A DNA stretch of 64,000 nucleotides from Orychophragmus violaceus (GCA_030180135.1 CM058239.1:79987823-80051822); one strand, 5' to 3'; numbered from the stretch's first letter, positions 20,903 through 33,357 are shown. The notes: a model not told the origin generated them from the sequence alone. Numbers and translations are program-made.

Positions 20903-20907
20903 AGATC

Positions 20908-21690
20908 CAAGGCCATTAACCATTTTTTATATAGATCCAATCGGCTTCCCTTGAATATATCTATTTTGGACAAAAATAAACGACCGTAAAACAATTTTAA
21001 ACAAAGTTTAAGAAATAATTTTTGAAAATATATATGAAAATATCTCTAAGGAAATAACAAATGAAGATATCACACTGGATCTATGAGAAAAACGGTAATA
21101 GAAAACATGTTAATTTACCAATTTCTATATTGTTTGGGAAATTTGAACCAGTAACTACAGTCCTGTTATTATTTTGAAAATAGTTAGGTAAATTGTAGTT
21201 GCCCAGAAAATTGGATCCTTCTAACAATTTTTCATATCAAAGGTATTGTCTCCACTTTAGTTTCCCAAATGGACTGTTTAAACAGATCTTCCTTATAAAC
21301 GACCTGGTATTGTTCATGTCTTGCATGGAGTTAAAATTAATATAGTAAAATATGTAATAATTTATATCTATAATATGTAATTTCATCTCGGATTTTTTTT
21401 TTTTATAGAAAACTTTAATATATTATGTAAGCTAATTAAAAATTTAAGATACGTATGTTGTATATAGTATAAGCAGTTTGAATTAGAAGAGTCCTAAAGA
21501 TTGAAAGGCTGATGTTAAAAAGTTATGTATCACGTGAGAAGAGTTTCACAACTTGTGTTTATAAATTTTTACTTATTTCTTGACAAAGGATTTTTATTAA
21601 TAATAAAATGAGTTATAAAAAAAAGAGATGTCCAAAATATCCTAAATGGACCTAGTACAACATATAATTTACTAGGTTTTTGTTAGAACA
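20908..21690. other. AT-rich intergenic DNA
   Basis: No gene recognised. The block GTATCACGTGAGAAGAGTTTCACAACTTGTGTTT (about 21525-21560, shown only in part elsewhere) is a diverged member of a repeat also found near 22590 and 23050. Confidence 0.5.
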
Positions 21691-22450
21691 TAGGTCTTGG
21701 ACCCAAACGAAGAAATCATAAACCTAGGAGCCGCCGAATGTAAGACCACGAGCCGCTGTAGGTGCCACCTCGCAGGTATGGAGACTCGCCACCCGGAGAA
21801 CCAGAGCCGAAAGGAAACTAAAGACGCTGCCACTTACCGAGGAAGAACAAGGCCCATCGCCGAAGTACTATGCCGGCTATCGCGGAAGTCACATAACGGA
21901 GAGAGAAAGGTCGAGGAGGCGATATGTCCAATAATCGACCCCGAAGAGATGACGCCTTAATCAGCTGCCGCCGGAGGCATCGTTCACGCACACGCCGAAA
22001 GTCCTCGAAAACAGCGATTCTAAAGATTGTCCCAAGCGGTTCAAGAGCCACGCCACAACGAACCAGATCATTCACCGCACATGCAGACAACCACCGGAAT
22101 CCACCGGTAGATTGAGACCAACACGACAATAGGACTCACCAGGGAAGAGTAAAATGGCAACTCTTGGGAAAGCTTTCCTTGCTACGTCCCCATATAGCAA
22201 GATCCGCGGAGGTGCCACCGCTATCAAGCGTCAAAGCGACACAGAAGCGAAAATCAAGACCGACGACCGCCACCAAAAACCCTAAATAAAAACCACCAGA
22301 CCAAGGATGAAGCACTTGGACAGAGATGAGAAGGAGGATCCTCACTCAGAACCGGCGAAGATACCGGGATCTGACGAGGATCTGAACCAAATCTGATGGA
22401 AAAAAAAATCAGGAGGAGAGAGAAGAGAGAGTTTTTCCGCCCTCAAAGGA
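21690..22450 (-). other. GC-richer island, possibly a LINE 5' UTR or retrogene fragment
   Basis: About 760 bp clearly richer in G+C than both flanks, with sharp edges. On the minus strand it starts after a TATAAAATTT-like boundary with CTCTCTCTTCTCTC-type sequence, then a pyrimidine-rich stretch and one open frame (22129-21818). No protein family is recognised. Pyrimidine-rich leaders of this kind are seen in plant L1-type elements, but I cannot link it to the LINE that begins at 23264. Confidence 0.3.
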
Positions 22451-22696
22451 TGATCCCTAAGCTCTATAAAATTTTACTTGAGTACGAAAAAGAGATTTGT
22501 CAGTGAAAAATCAATAAGTAATAAAAATAAATGTGTAAATTAGTTGTATATATTTTTAAAAACATATGTTAAAAAGTAAGGTGACACATGATAACTTCTT
22601 AGAGCTTGTGTTTGAAGATAAATTTACTATATTATATATAAAAAAATTAAGATGACAAATAAGATTTTTGGAGCTTGTGTTTATACAAAATCTTAT

Positions 22697-22867
22697 TACA
22701 ATAAAACTTTATAAATTAATAACATTAGAATACTAATATTTTATTAATTTAAAGAGATTAATTTATAAAGAAACTAATTGAGTGAAAATGTAATTTGGGA
22801 TTGAATAAATTTATAATAAATTGAGTTGTTAGTTTATAAAATATTAATTTATAGAGTTTTTATTGTA
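22697..22867. mobile_element. MITE-like element
   Basis: About 170 bp with imperfect terminal inverted repeats: left TACAATAAAACTTTATAAAT, right ATTTATAGAGTTTTTATTGTA. It is very AT-rich and non-coding, and could fold into a long hairpin. Its ends resemble abundant small plant MITEs with CTCTATAAATTAAT termini; the superfamily is not assignable. Confidence 0.55.
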
Positions 22868-23263
22868 TATTGTATATGATTATATAAAGAGTATTTGGAA
22901 ATTATCTTCTTTGATATCTCACCCTCATTAAGGATAAAATATAAACATATATTATCTTAAAAATATATTTATGAGTATAAAATCAGTGAATAGAAAATAA
23001 ATAAGTAAATTAATTGTATGTTTTTGAAGGAAAAAAAACAAACATCAAAGTAAGGTAACGCATCATTATCTCAGAACTTGTGTTAAAAATATCTTATTTT
23101 ATTATATAAAATAGGTAAAATATATGGACTTCACATAATTCTCTCTTCTTTTCTTTTAGGAAATTATAGAATAAAAACATTTTTCATCAAAATTTGAAGA
23201 AACAATTAAGAACAAATGTAATAAATTAAAACATAATTTGAAATGAAAATTTAGTTATAATAA
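22868..23263. other. AT-rich intergenic DNA
   Basis: No gene recognised. 22980-23095 is a diverged copy of 22495-22615 (AGTAAGGTRACRCATSAT...AACTTGTGTT). Confidence 0.45.
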
Positions 23264-25564
23264 TTAAAAAATGGTTTCAATAGTAAAAATGAACTTGAAA
23301 TTTAAATCAATATAAGGAGATGAAGTCCATTGGAGAGACGGTACATTAGCACGCATCCAAAAAGTTAGAGAAATCGTACAAGAGAATAATAGATGGTTGA
23401 GAGATTCCTTTGCATTTCCACATCTAAAAAAAATAGTATTGAGACCACGAGTTCTCAGTCGAGTAGTTGTTGCTAACGCTTGCAAAATCGATCACCAAAG
23501 AAAGTGCTTAAGCTTTGGTTTGTAAACTCCAGATGGTGATTTTCGACTCCAAACTACCATGGCCTAGTAAAATATGTGCATAGTGAGGATCCGATGTCCA
23601 AGCATGTTTATACCCCGAACATACAGAGTATTGACCATTCGCTGTCAGAAACCAAATAGGGATGTTGTTTTCTCTCCTTTGAGAAAGGTAAATAGACTGT
23701 ATTTGATGGTGATCAGAAACATCAATATGCTCCGCAATCGCTATATCATTCCACCGTCTAGATTTTGTGGTGGATGCGATTAAGTCACATACTCGAAGAT
23801 GAGGATTAGATTGAGAAGACCTTGTTGCAGGTTTAGGCGGATGGGTAGGTAACCAGTTATCTTCAAAAATCCTGATAGATTCTCCATCTCTAACATTGTG
23901 ACGTATGCCTTTCTTTAGTAAGTTCAAACCCACTAAAATCGATTTTCGGCCGAACGATTGTAATCGCTGAGGTTTGGCGTCCAAAACAGAAGTACCCTTA
24001 TAACACTTCGCTTTAAATTGCCGAGCAAAAATGAAATTAGGTTACTTGAGTAATCTCTACGCTTGTTTGGACAAGAAGGCTTCATTGAGTTTATTAAAAT
24101 ATCTGAAACCAGTTCCCTTCACATTTAGGTTCTTAGTTTTTCCCAGGCCACCAATGGTATACCCTTACTATCTGCATGCTTTTCCCACCAGAAAAGACGA
24201 AGATCTGAATTAATCTCACTTGTGATTTATGCATGCAATTTGAAACAAGACATCGAGTAGACATGCATCGAAATAGCAGTCGACTTTAATATAACTTCTT
24301 TTCCAGCTGGGGAAAGGAACTTCCCGGACCATCCAGGAGTTCTTAACATTATCAACAATGTTATGAAACATTTTTGTCTTCTTTCATCTGAATTTCTTTG
24401 GGAGACCCAAGTATTTTTCCGCCACCACCCTAATTATGGATTCCGAGTATTGACTTAAGCCACTCTTGTATAGGTCCTTGTATATGTGCACCAAATGTAA
24501 TAGTGGATTTGTATGCATTAATCTTCTGACCAAAACAAATTTCATACAAGTCAAAAACCCTTCGTAATGATCGACAATTCCTGTTATTTGCTTGTAGAAA
24601 GAAAATTGAGTCATCTGCAAAGAATAAATGACTGATATGTGGGACTCCGTTGACAATCTTGATGCCTCTCATACGACCATAATCTGTTTTGGTCCTTATT
24701 AGCTAGGTCTTTATAGGATAAATATGTATAGAGACGAAAATCTCCCTGTCGGATACCTCTATGTGGCGTGATGTGTCCATATGGTAAACCATTGACCAGA
24801 ACCGAGTAAGTAACATATTTCAAAATTGCCATGATCCAAGAAATCCAACGGTCGGAGAACCCAAAAGCCTTCATATTTGCTTCCAAAAAATCTCATTCGC
24901 CTCGATCATAAGCTTTTGAAATATTTGTCTTAACAGCATAAACTCATTAGCAATGAGGACATTATCTGAAAGCCATTCTATTCGGAATAAAAGTAGCCTG
25001 TGAATCAGAGACGATAGTATCCAAGAATCCTTTTAGAAGTGAAATCAATAGCTTGGATATGATCTTATATATAACATTGCACAACCCGATTGGACAAAAA
25101 TCAGCCAGAGACGGAGGATGGATGATCTTAGGGATCAAACATAAGTTTGTATGGTTGATTCGTGGACTCATGGTACTCGTTGCAAAAAAACAAATGCTGA
25201 AATTCTCTACGAACATCGTTACGAACAACGTTACAACACTGTTGATAAAACTGTGCTGTGAAGCCTTCAGTGCATGGTCCTTTATCTGCACAAATAGCAC
25301 AAACCATTGTAAAGATTTCTTTGTCTGAAAACGATATAGTCAAAATTTCGTTTATCTCGTCCGTAACTGATCTTCGAAAACAAGAGAATATCGAATGGTT
25401 GAGTTGCACACGAGAGCTAGTATATACGGATTCAAATGATCTTTTTGTGAGTTTCCCAATATTCTTCTCTCCTTTGATCACTGCATCTTGGTCATCATGT
25501 ATTGAAATAGTGACATTTCGAGAATACCGTATTTTGGTGCAAGAGTGGAAGTACTTAGTATTCC
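23264..25564 (-). pseudogene. LINE ORF2, segment D: reverse transcriptase core to zf-RVT
   Basis: The last 2.3 kb of an L1-type LINE. From high to low coordinates: LCLIPKI and SLADFCPIGLCNVIYKI (RT fingers, near 25150); GLPYGHITPHRGIRQGD (near 24760); the RT active site as FADDS (near 24630); INAYKSTITFG; then SFGRKSILVGLNLLKKG, the RDGESIRIFEDNWLP block (near 23880); and a zf-RVT remnant (RCGNAKESLNHLLFSC) at 23485-23264. Several frameshifts and stops make it inactive. The 5' continuation is at 37337, beyond the tandem array inserted at 25560-25564. No poly(A) tail is obvious. Confidence 0.9.
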
Positions 25565-26771
25565 TGATGAGGTCATCAGAACCAAACCAAACCAGGCGCT
25601 GACTGACTCAATCACTGACTCAACCACTACGTCAAGCAGCGCAAGGATACTTAGAGAAATCAAAGCCACGATGAGTTCTGATCTAGTACAAGGCATAGTA
25701 TTGGTTATACAACCAACAATCAATCCTAAGAAGACATATGACCCAGGAGGAATCATAACACATGGAGAAGAGATTATGGAGCCGAGAAGATCTAACAAGA
25801 CTTATGAGCTTATCTTAGCTCAAGTGGAGACCAAGGTCAAGACATCTAGCTCAGCTCATCATCAGCATGCCACTAAGAAGAGTCATCCCCAAAAGATGAC
25901 ACAAGAAGAAGATACCGAAAAGGAGCTAACCATATGTAGCATCACAGGTAGCTCAGGAAGTAGCATCGGCACTAGCTCAGCAGACTTGCCATATATGGAA
26001 GCATTCACATTTGGAAGGTCAATTCAGCACCAAACCTTTACCTATCAAAGCTAAAGTGTTTTGAGGTCCTTTCCATCAAGTCCAGACGTCCTCAGCTGCA
26101 CAAGACCACACAAGATTCTCCATAACTTCAAGAAGTCATACTTACCATTTTTGGAGAAGAAAGAGATTAAACACCAACGGCTCCTTTCCAAGAATAAAAG
26201 CTGCGACTTCTATGCCAATAAAGATGTTCCAGAGATCCTCACTTATCCCTTGAAACCATCCAGATACAAAGGAACCATCAAGAGCATGGATCCTTGCCAA
26301 AATGAGCCTAACGGCTAGTTTCCTTTAAAATAGCGATTTCTTGTTCAAGGTCAATATGACCGTTAGCCTTAAGTCCTATAAAGTCTCATTGTATTGTTCA
26401 TTTGTAAATCACCTTTCAATCAATTAATCAAAGTATTATTCAGTTCTTTCAAAGAGTTTCTTTGTTAAGAGTTTATTCCTTCTCTTGAATAAGTGTGTGA
26501 TTCACCTATTCTCTAGAAAACCTTGGATTAGTATTGCTTGTGTGATTCAAGCAGAACTGATTCAACCACCGATTGAGAGAGTCAATCAGCCCATCGAACA
26601 AGCGAGTTGTTCATCATCATCCATTCATCTTTCCATTTAATCATCTCAACGTCCTTCCTAAGGAGTCTAGAGACCCACGGTTGGATCCATCTCACCACAT
26701 CATCACCCACGATCTAGAAGAGAGTGACTTCAGTCCCTGTTCTACGTCAAACACGCTTCCATCTTGCATCA
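25565..26771 (+). repeat. array LTR 1
   Basis: 1207 bp, TGATGAGGTCATC...CTTGCATCA. A TATAAAG box lies at 26377-26383. The first 490 bp read as the C-terminal gag frame, here with a stop (TAA) at about 26052 that the other LTRs lack. Followed by TC and the primer site TGGTATCAGAGCC (26774). Confidence 0.95.
26377..26383 (+). promoter_or_regulatory. TATA box of the array LTR
   Basis: TATAAAG in TCCTATAAAGTCTCATTG, conserved in all five copies of this LTR in the window; about 390 bp upstream of the LTR end. Probable promoter. Confidence 0.55.
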
Positions 26772-26773
26772 TC

Positions 26774-26786
26774 TGGTATCAGAGCC
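26774..26786 (+). other. primer binding site, initiator tRNA-Met (unit 1)
   Basis: TGGTATCAGAGCC two bases after LTR 1. Repeated at 30293, 33813 and, in the distal duplicate, 63312. It is absent after LTR 4, where the flank begins. Confidence 0.95.
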
Positions 26787-27489
26787 GAAAGGTTCCTAGA
26801 TCAGGTGTATTCTATCCTTTACCTTTCGGTTATTGCATCTAGTTTTTGTTTCATTTCATTTTAAAATAAAAACCTATAAAAATTGTTTTCATCTTTCATC
26901 TATTTCTCTGATTTTGTTTCATCCTTAAAAAAAAACCCATTAAAAAAAAAAATCTTTTGTTTTGCATTTGATTCATCTATTTTATTCTTTGTTTTGTTTT
27001 GCATCTTAAATCAAAAAAAAAAAATTGTTTTGTGTTCTTGTTTTGTTTTATAAAAACCAGAAAAAGTTTTAAAAAGAAAGAGGAGAAGTTTTGCTATTTG
27101 ATTCGATTTCTTAAACCAAAAAAAAAAGTGTTTATTTCCTTTTGTTTTCCAAAGTTGTTTTCAAATTTCAAAAAAAAAAAAAGATTTCGAGATATTCTCA
27201 GATTTTAAGATATTCTAGTTTCTATTTTTTGGTTAAATCTAATTTTTTTTTTTTAAAAAAAAGGAGATCCGAAACTTTCTAAATCTTTTTCAAACTTCCA
27301 AAAATTTTCAATACCTTCCTAAACCAGTTTTCAAACCCCTAAAAAACTTGTTTAAAACCGTGTGTTAAGTTTTGTGTATCGTTGCTTGAGTTTGAACAAT
27401 TGTAACTACTTGTTCAGCGCTTAAGATAAATAACTTCAGAACATATTGATACACTATAAGCTTATTGTTTCAGGTATTGAATTATTGAC
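26787..27489 (+). other. array unit 1 leader with A/T homopolymers
   Basis: About 700 bp leader made of long A-runs and T-runs (TTTTGTTT phrases, poly-A of 8-12). Run lengths differ between units and account for the small differences in unit length. Short frames inside are artefacts of poly-Lys/Phe coding. Confidence 0.7.
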
Positions 27490-29837
27490 ATGAAGGATAG
27501 AGAAGATTCAGAAGCAGACATGTACGGAGAGCACCACCCACCTAGGCGCAAGACTGGATTCAAAAACCATGGAGTTCCTTCATACCATGTACCAGCTCAA
27601 CGACAGCTCACTGGTACAAGGAATGCGACAGCCCAACAAGCAAGCACAAGGCAGCCAGCCACCAAGGCAAGAGGTTCCCTAATGTTTTCAGGAAGAAGCA
27701 GTAACCCTGAAGCATACTTACAATGGGAAGCAACATGGAGCAATGGTTACAAGCTAACAAAGTTCCCAAAGAAAGGAGGCTAGTACAAGCTGTCTCAGCC
27801 TTCACAGAAAAGACGTATGAATGGTGGCTAAAGGAGAGCACGCCAACCATCCTTAAGAAGCCAATACTGGATTGGAGAGATCTCAAGTCCAGGATGAAAA
27901 AGGAATTTGTGGAGAAGCTTCAAACCAAAACCAAGAAAGTAAAGATTGCATCCGAAGCACAAGCTGCTCCTAAGCCCAAGTATGATTGCTATCAAGAATC
28001 TAAGGAGACTCTTCAAGCAAGGCAGGATCAGCAATGGCAGAAGATCATAAATATGTTGCTCCCAAAGAAACCAGAGAAGAAGCAGAGCCGCAAAGCTTCA
28101 CCCAATGCAACCGGGCCTAGCTTTGATACCTTACTCAAGTTGCGAGACACGCCAACACAAGGAATAAGACCAGAAGAAGAGCACATAAGTCAAGAAGACA
28201 TCAAGCGTGAGGTGAAAGCAAACAAGGAGAATATCATGTTCCAACTCACCAATGCAATCAATGTGAGTTTAAGTTTCGCCAAATCTGTTCCTATGATACT
28301 AAACTCAGATATAATCCACTTGCTCTTTCCCTTAAGAGTTGACTTAGGTACGGGTCTGATAAAGAACAACAAGCCAAAGGCAGAAGGATTCTTGAAAGAG
28401 AGACCAAAACCGAGCCATGTTTCCACACATGAGCCACAAGCAAATCAAAGGCTTGAATTATATCATGCTTCAACCAAACATGAGGTTATTTCTGAACTTA
28501 AAGTGCCTAACACTGATTGTCAAGCCACTGGTATGATGCACTTGTTTCTTGAGTCAAGTGTTGAGACAGGAATTAGATCTAAAGATAAAGCCAAATGGGA
28601 GATCAAGGAAAATCCACCAGACCAATGCAAGCACACTACATCTACTAGCATGGTAAGTCTTTCTTTGATCCACTTCATTTCCCATGACTCAACAGCTGTG
28701 TTAAAGGATTTGTTAAGCTTACAAGAGGATGAGATATCAGTAGCACATGAATATGAATCTAAGGAAAATGATTCCAACCGATACTTATTTGATAAGAAGC
28801 CCATAATGCACTTGTCTCTTTGCCAAAGTGTCAAACATATTTCAGGTCTTAAAGAGAGAAGAAGCAAGATCAGCAAAGGAGACGTCACACCAGCTCAAAG
28901 AAGAGGAGCATTGCTATCCTATTTGCTCAAAGAAGAGCCACCGGATGCTCCACAACTCAACCGGAATCAAAATGATTCCCAAGGTAATCTTCTAAACCCT
29001 CATTCACTTCACTGGACTAACTTGACTTATCTATGTGCAGGTTATCAAGTTTTGAGGTCAAAACTTCTTGAAGAGGGAGGGTATGATGAGGTCATCAGAA
29101 CCAAACCAAACCAGGCGCTGACTGACTCAATCACTGACTCAACCACTACGTCAAGCAGCGCAAGGATACTTAGAGAAATCAAAGCCACGATGAGTTCTGA
29201 TCCAGTACAAGGCATAGGATTGGTTATACAACCAACAATCAATCCTAAGAAGACATATGACCCAGGAGGAATCATAACACATGGAGAAGAGATTATGGAG
29301 CCGAGAAGATCTAACAAGACTTATGAGCTTATCTTAGCTCAAGTGGAGACCAAGGTCAAGACATCTAGCTCAGCTCATCATCAGCATGCCACTAAGAAGA
29401 GTCATCCCCAAAAGATGACACAAGAAGAAGATACCGAAAAGGAGCTAACCATATGTAGCATCACAGCTATCTCAGGAAGTAGCATCGGCACTAGCTCAGC
29501 AGACTTGCCATATATGGAAGCATTCACATTTGGAAGGTCAATTCAGCACCAAACCTTTACCTATCAAAGCTACAGTGTTTTGAGATCCTTTCCATCAAGT
29601 CCAGACGTCCTCAGCTGTACAAGACCACACAAGATTCTCCATAACTTCAAGAAGTCATACTTACCATTTTTGGAGAAGAAAGAGATTAAACACCAACGGC
29701 TCCTTTCCAAGAATAAAAGCTGCGACTTCTATGCCAATAAAGATGTTCCAGAGATCCTCACTTATCCCTTGAAACCATCCAGATACAAAGGAACCATCAA
29801 GAGCATGGATCCTTGCCAAAATGAGCCTAACGGCTAG
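27490..29837 (+). pseudogene. gag-like protein of array unit 1, one frameshift
   Basis: Starts at the ATG at 27490 (Met-Lys-Asp-Arg-Glu-Asp). A 1-bp loss near 27726 (GGGAAGC against GGGAAAGC in unit 3) splits it into 27490-27783 and 27723-29837. The joined protein would have a gypsy-type Retrotrans_gag core (EAYLQWE...NMEQWLQANK...TYEWWLKES...DWRDLKSRMKKEFVEK), a Lys-rich segment, and a long tail of no known family. The frame passes the polypurine tract and runs 250 codons into LTR 2, ending in NEPNG. No zinc knuckle or protease is seen. Confidence 0.8.
29068..29083 (+). other. polypurine tract, unit 1
   Basis: TTGAAGAGGGAGGGTA directly before LTR 2; repeated before LTR 3 and LTR 4. It lies inside the gag-like reading frame. 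Confidence 0.8.
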
Positions 29838-30290
29838 TTTCCTTTAAAATAGCGATTTCTTGTTCAAGGTCAATATGACCGTTAGCCTTAAGTCCTATAA
29901 AGTCTCATTGTATTGTTCATTTGTAAATCACCTTTCAATCAATTAATCAAAGTATTATTCAGTTCTTTCAAAGAGTTTCTTTGTTAAGAGTTTATTCCTT
30001 CTCTTGAATAAGTGTGTGATTCACCTATTCTCTAGAAAACCTTGGATTAGTATTGCTTGTGTGATTCAAGCAGAACTGATTCAACCACCGATTGAGAGAG
30101 TCAATCAGCCCATCGAACAAGCGAGTTGTTCATCATCATCCATTCATCTTTCCATTTAATCATCTCAACGTCCTTCCTAAGGAGTCTAGAGACCCACGGT
30201 TGGATCCATCTCACCACATCATCACCCACGATCTAGAAGAGAGTGACTTCAGTCCCTGTTCTACGTCAAACACGCTTCCATCTTGCATCA
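29084..30290 (+). repeat. array LTR 2
   Basis: 1207 bp. Shares with LTR 3, but not with LTR 1 or LTR 4, the variants GAGATCC (for GAGGTCC), CAGCTGTAC (for CAGCTGCAC) and CAGCTATCTC. Serves both as the 3' LTR of unit 1 and the 5' LTR of unit 2. Confidence 0.95.
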
Positions 30291-31009
30291 TCTGGTATCA
30301 GAGCCGAAAGGTTCCTAGATCAAGTGTATTCTATCCTTTACCTTTCGGTTATTGCATCTAGTTTTTGTTTCATTTCATTTTAAAATAAAAACCTATAAAA
30401 ATTGTTTTCATCTTTCATCTATTTCTCTGATTTTGTTTCATCCTTAAAGAAAAACCCATTAAAAAAAAAAATCTTTTGTTTTGCATTTGATTCATCTATT
30501 TTATTCTTTGTTTTGTTTTGCATCTTAAATCAAAAAAAAAAAAAATTTGTTTTGTGTTCTTGTTTTGTTTTATAAAAACCAGAAAAAGTTTTAAAAAGAA
30601 AGAGGAGAAGTTTTGCTATTTGATTCGATTTCTTAAACAAAAAAAAAGTGTTTATTTCCTTTTGTTTTCCAAAGTTGTTTTCAAATTTCAAAAAAAAAAA
30701 AAAAAGATTTCGAGATATTCTCAGATTTTAAGATATTCTAGTTTCTATTTTTTGGTTAAATCTAATTTTCAAAAAAAAAAAAGGAGATCCGAAACTTTCT
30801 AAATCTTTTTCAAACTTCCAAAAATTTTCAATACCTTCCTAAACCAGTTTTCAAACCCCTAAAAAACTTGTTTAAAACCGTGTGTTAAGTTTTGTGTATC
30901 GTTGCTTGAGTTTGAACAATTGTAACTACTTGTTCAGCGCTTAAGATAAATAACTTCAGAACATATTGATACACTATAAGCTTATTGTTTCAGGTATTGA
31001 ATTATTGAC
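30291..31009 (+). other. array unit 2 primer site and leader
   Basis: Primer site at 30293, then the same A/T-run-rich leader as unit 1. No gene. Confidence 0.75.
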
Positions 31010-33357
31010 ATGAAGGATAGAGAAGATTCAGAAGCAGACATGTACGGAGAGCACCACCCACCTAGGCGCAAGACTGGATTCAAAAACCATGGAGTTCCTT
31101 CATACCATGTACCAGCTCAACGACAGCTCACTGGTACAAGGAATGCGACAGCCCAACAAGCAAGCACAAGGCAGCCAGCCACCAAGGCAAGAGGTTCCCT
31201 AATGTTTTCAGGAAGAAGCAGTAACCCTGAAGCATACTTACAATGGGAAGCAACATGGAGCAATGGTTACAAGCTAACAAAGATCCCAAAGAAAGGAGGC
31301 TAGTACAAGCTGTCTCAGCCTTCACAGAAAAGACGTATGAATGGTGGCTAAAGGAGAGCACGCCAACCATCCTTAAGAAGCCAATACTGGATTGGAGAGA
31401 TCTCAAGTCCAGGATGAAAAAGGAATTTGTGGAGAAGCTTCAAACCAAAACCAAGAAAGTAAAGATTGCATCCGAAGCACAAGATGCTCCTAAGCCCAAG
31501 TATGATTGCTATCAAGAATCTAAGGAGACTCTTCAAGCAAGGCAGGATCAGCAATGGCAGAAGATCATAAATATGTTGCTCCCAAAGAAACCAGAGAAGA
31601 AGCAGAGCCGCAAAGCTTCACCCAATGCAACCGGGCCTAGCTTTGATACCTTACTCAAGTTGCGAGACACGCCAACACAAGGAATAAGACCAGAAGAAGA
31701 GCACATAAGTCAAGAAGACATCAAGCGTGAGGTGAAAGCAAACAAGGAGAATATCATGTTCCAACTCACCAATGCAATCAATGTGAGTTTAAGTTTCGCC
31801 AAATCTGTTCCTATGATACTAAACTCAGATATAATCCACTTGCTCTTTCCCTTAAGAGTTGACTTAGGTACGGGTCTGATAAAGAACAAGAAGCCAAAGG
31901 CAGAAGGATTCTTGAAAGAGAGACCAAAACCGAGCCATGTTTCCACACATGAGCCACAAGCAAATCAAAGGCTTGAATTATATCATGCTTCAACCAAACA
32001 TGAGGTTATTTCTGAACTTAAAGTGCCTAACACTGATTGTCAAGCCACTGGTATGATGCACTTGTTTCTTGAGTCAAGTGTTGAGACAGGAATTAGATCT
32101 AAAGATAAAGCCAAATGGGAGATCAAGGAAAATCCACCAGACCAAAGCAAGCACACTACATCTACTAGCATGGTAAGTCTTTCTTTGATCCACTTCATTT
32201 CCCATGACTCAACAGCTGTGTTAAAGGATTTGTTAAGCTTACAAGAGGATGAGATATCAGTAGCACATGAATATGAATCTAAGGAAAATGATTCCAACCG
32301 ATACTTATTTGATAAGAAGCCCATAATGCACTTGTCTCTTTGCCAAAGTGTCAAACATATTTCAGGTCTTAAAGAGAGAAGAAGCAAGATCAGCAAAGGA
32401 GACGTCACACCAGCTCAAAGAAGAGGAGCATTGCTATCCTATTTGCTCAAAGAAGAGCCACCGGATGCTCCACAACTCAACCGGAATCAAAATGATTCCC
32501 AAGGTAATCTTCTAAACCCTCATTCACTTCACTGGACTAACTTGACTTATCTATGTGCAGGTTATCAAGTTTTGAGATCAAAACTTCTTGAAGAGGGAGG
32601 GTATGATGAGGTCATCAGAACCAAACCAAACCAGGCGCTGACTGACTCAATCACTGACTCAACCACTACGTCAAGCAGCGCAAGGATACTTAGAGAAATC
32701 AAAGTCACGATGAGTTCTGATCCAGTACAAGGCATAGGATTGGTTATACAACCAACAATCAATCCTAAGAAGACATATGACCCAGGAGGAATCATAACAC
32801 ATGGAGAAGAGATTATGGAGCCGAGAAGATCTAACAAGACTTATGAGCTTATCTTAGCTCAAGTGGAGACCAAGGTCAAGACATCTAGCTCAGCTCATCA
32901 TCAGCATGCCACTAAGAAGAGTCATCCCCAAAAGATGACACAAGAAGAAGATACCGAAAAGGAGCTAACCATATGTAGCATCACAGCTATCTCAGGAAGT
33001 AGCATCGGCACTAGCTCAGCAGACTTGCCATATATGGAAGCATTCACATTTGGAAGGTCAATTCAGCACCAAACCTTTACCTATCAAAGCTACAGTGTTT
33101 TGAGATCCTTTCCATCAAGTCCAGACGTCCTCAGCTGTACAAGACCACACAAGATTCTCCATAACTTCAAGAGGTCATACTTACCATTTTTGGAGAAGAA
33201 AGAGATTAAACACCAACGGCTCCTTTCCAAGAATAAAAGCTGCGACTTCTATGCCAATAAAGATGTTCCAGAGATCCTCACTTATCCCTTGAAACCATCC
33301 AGATACAAAGGAACCATCAAGAGCATGGATCCTTGCCAAAATGAGCCTAACGGCTAG
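31010..33357 (+). pseudogene. gag-like protein of array unit 2, one frameshift
   Basis: Same gene as in unit 1, with the identical 1-bp loss near 31246, so units 1 and 2 descend from one another. The long frame 31243-33357 encodes 704 residues and ends inside LTR 3. Only a handful of substitutions separate it from unit 1 (for example Val to Asp after QANK, Ala to Asp in EAQDAP). Confidence 0.8.

Larger units (their letters stand above)
11594..20907 (-). mobile_element. small non-coding LTR retroelement (TRIM/LARD-like), split by copia A
   Basis: The minus-strand order is 5' LTR (20902-20340 plus 13071-12710), primer site, about 210 bp interior, polypurine tract, 3' LTR (12498-11599). The TSD AGATC is present at 11594-11598 and 20903-20907. 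Apart from the nested copia A, the element is only about 2 kb and codes for nothing. It must have been moved by proteins of another element. LTRs of about 0.9 kb are long for a TRIM, and the interior is short for a LARD. Confidence 0.85.

Noticed and set aside
21697..21960. Plus-strand frame in the GC-rich island as a gene
   Set aside because: Several overlapping frames on both strands, none with a recognisable domain; the island was recorded only as unassigned sequence.
26774..26786. tRNA-like sequence TGGTATCAGAGCC, several places
   Set aside because: It is the complement of the initiator-tRNA-Met 3' end in primer sites; no tRNA cloverleaf surrounds it.
29045..29317. Minus-strand 90-106 codon frames over each array LTR start
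   Set aside because: Antisense shadows of the gag-like frame, repeated with each unit.
30518..30802. Poly-Lys/Phe plus-strand frames in the array leaders
   Set aside because: Produced by A and T homopolymers of variable length; not conserved as protein between units.
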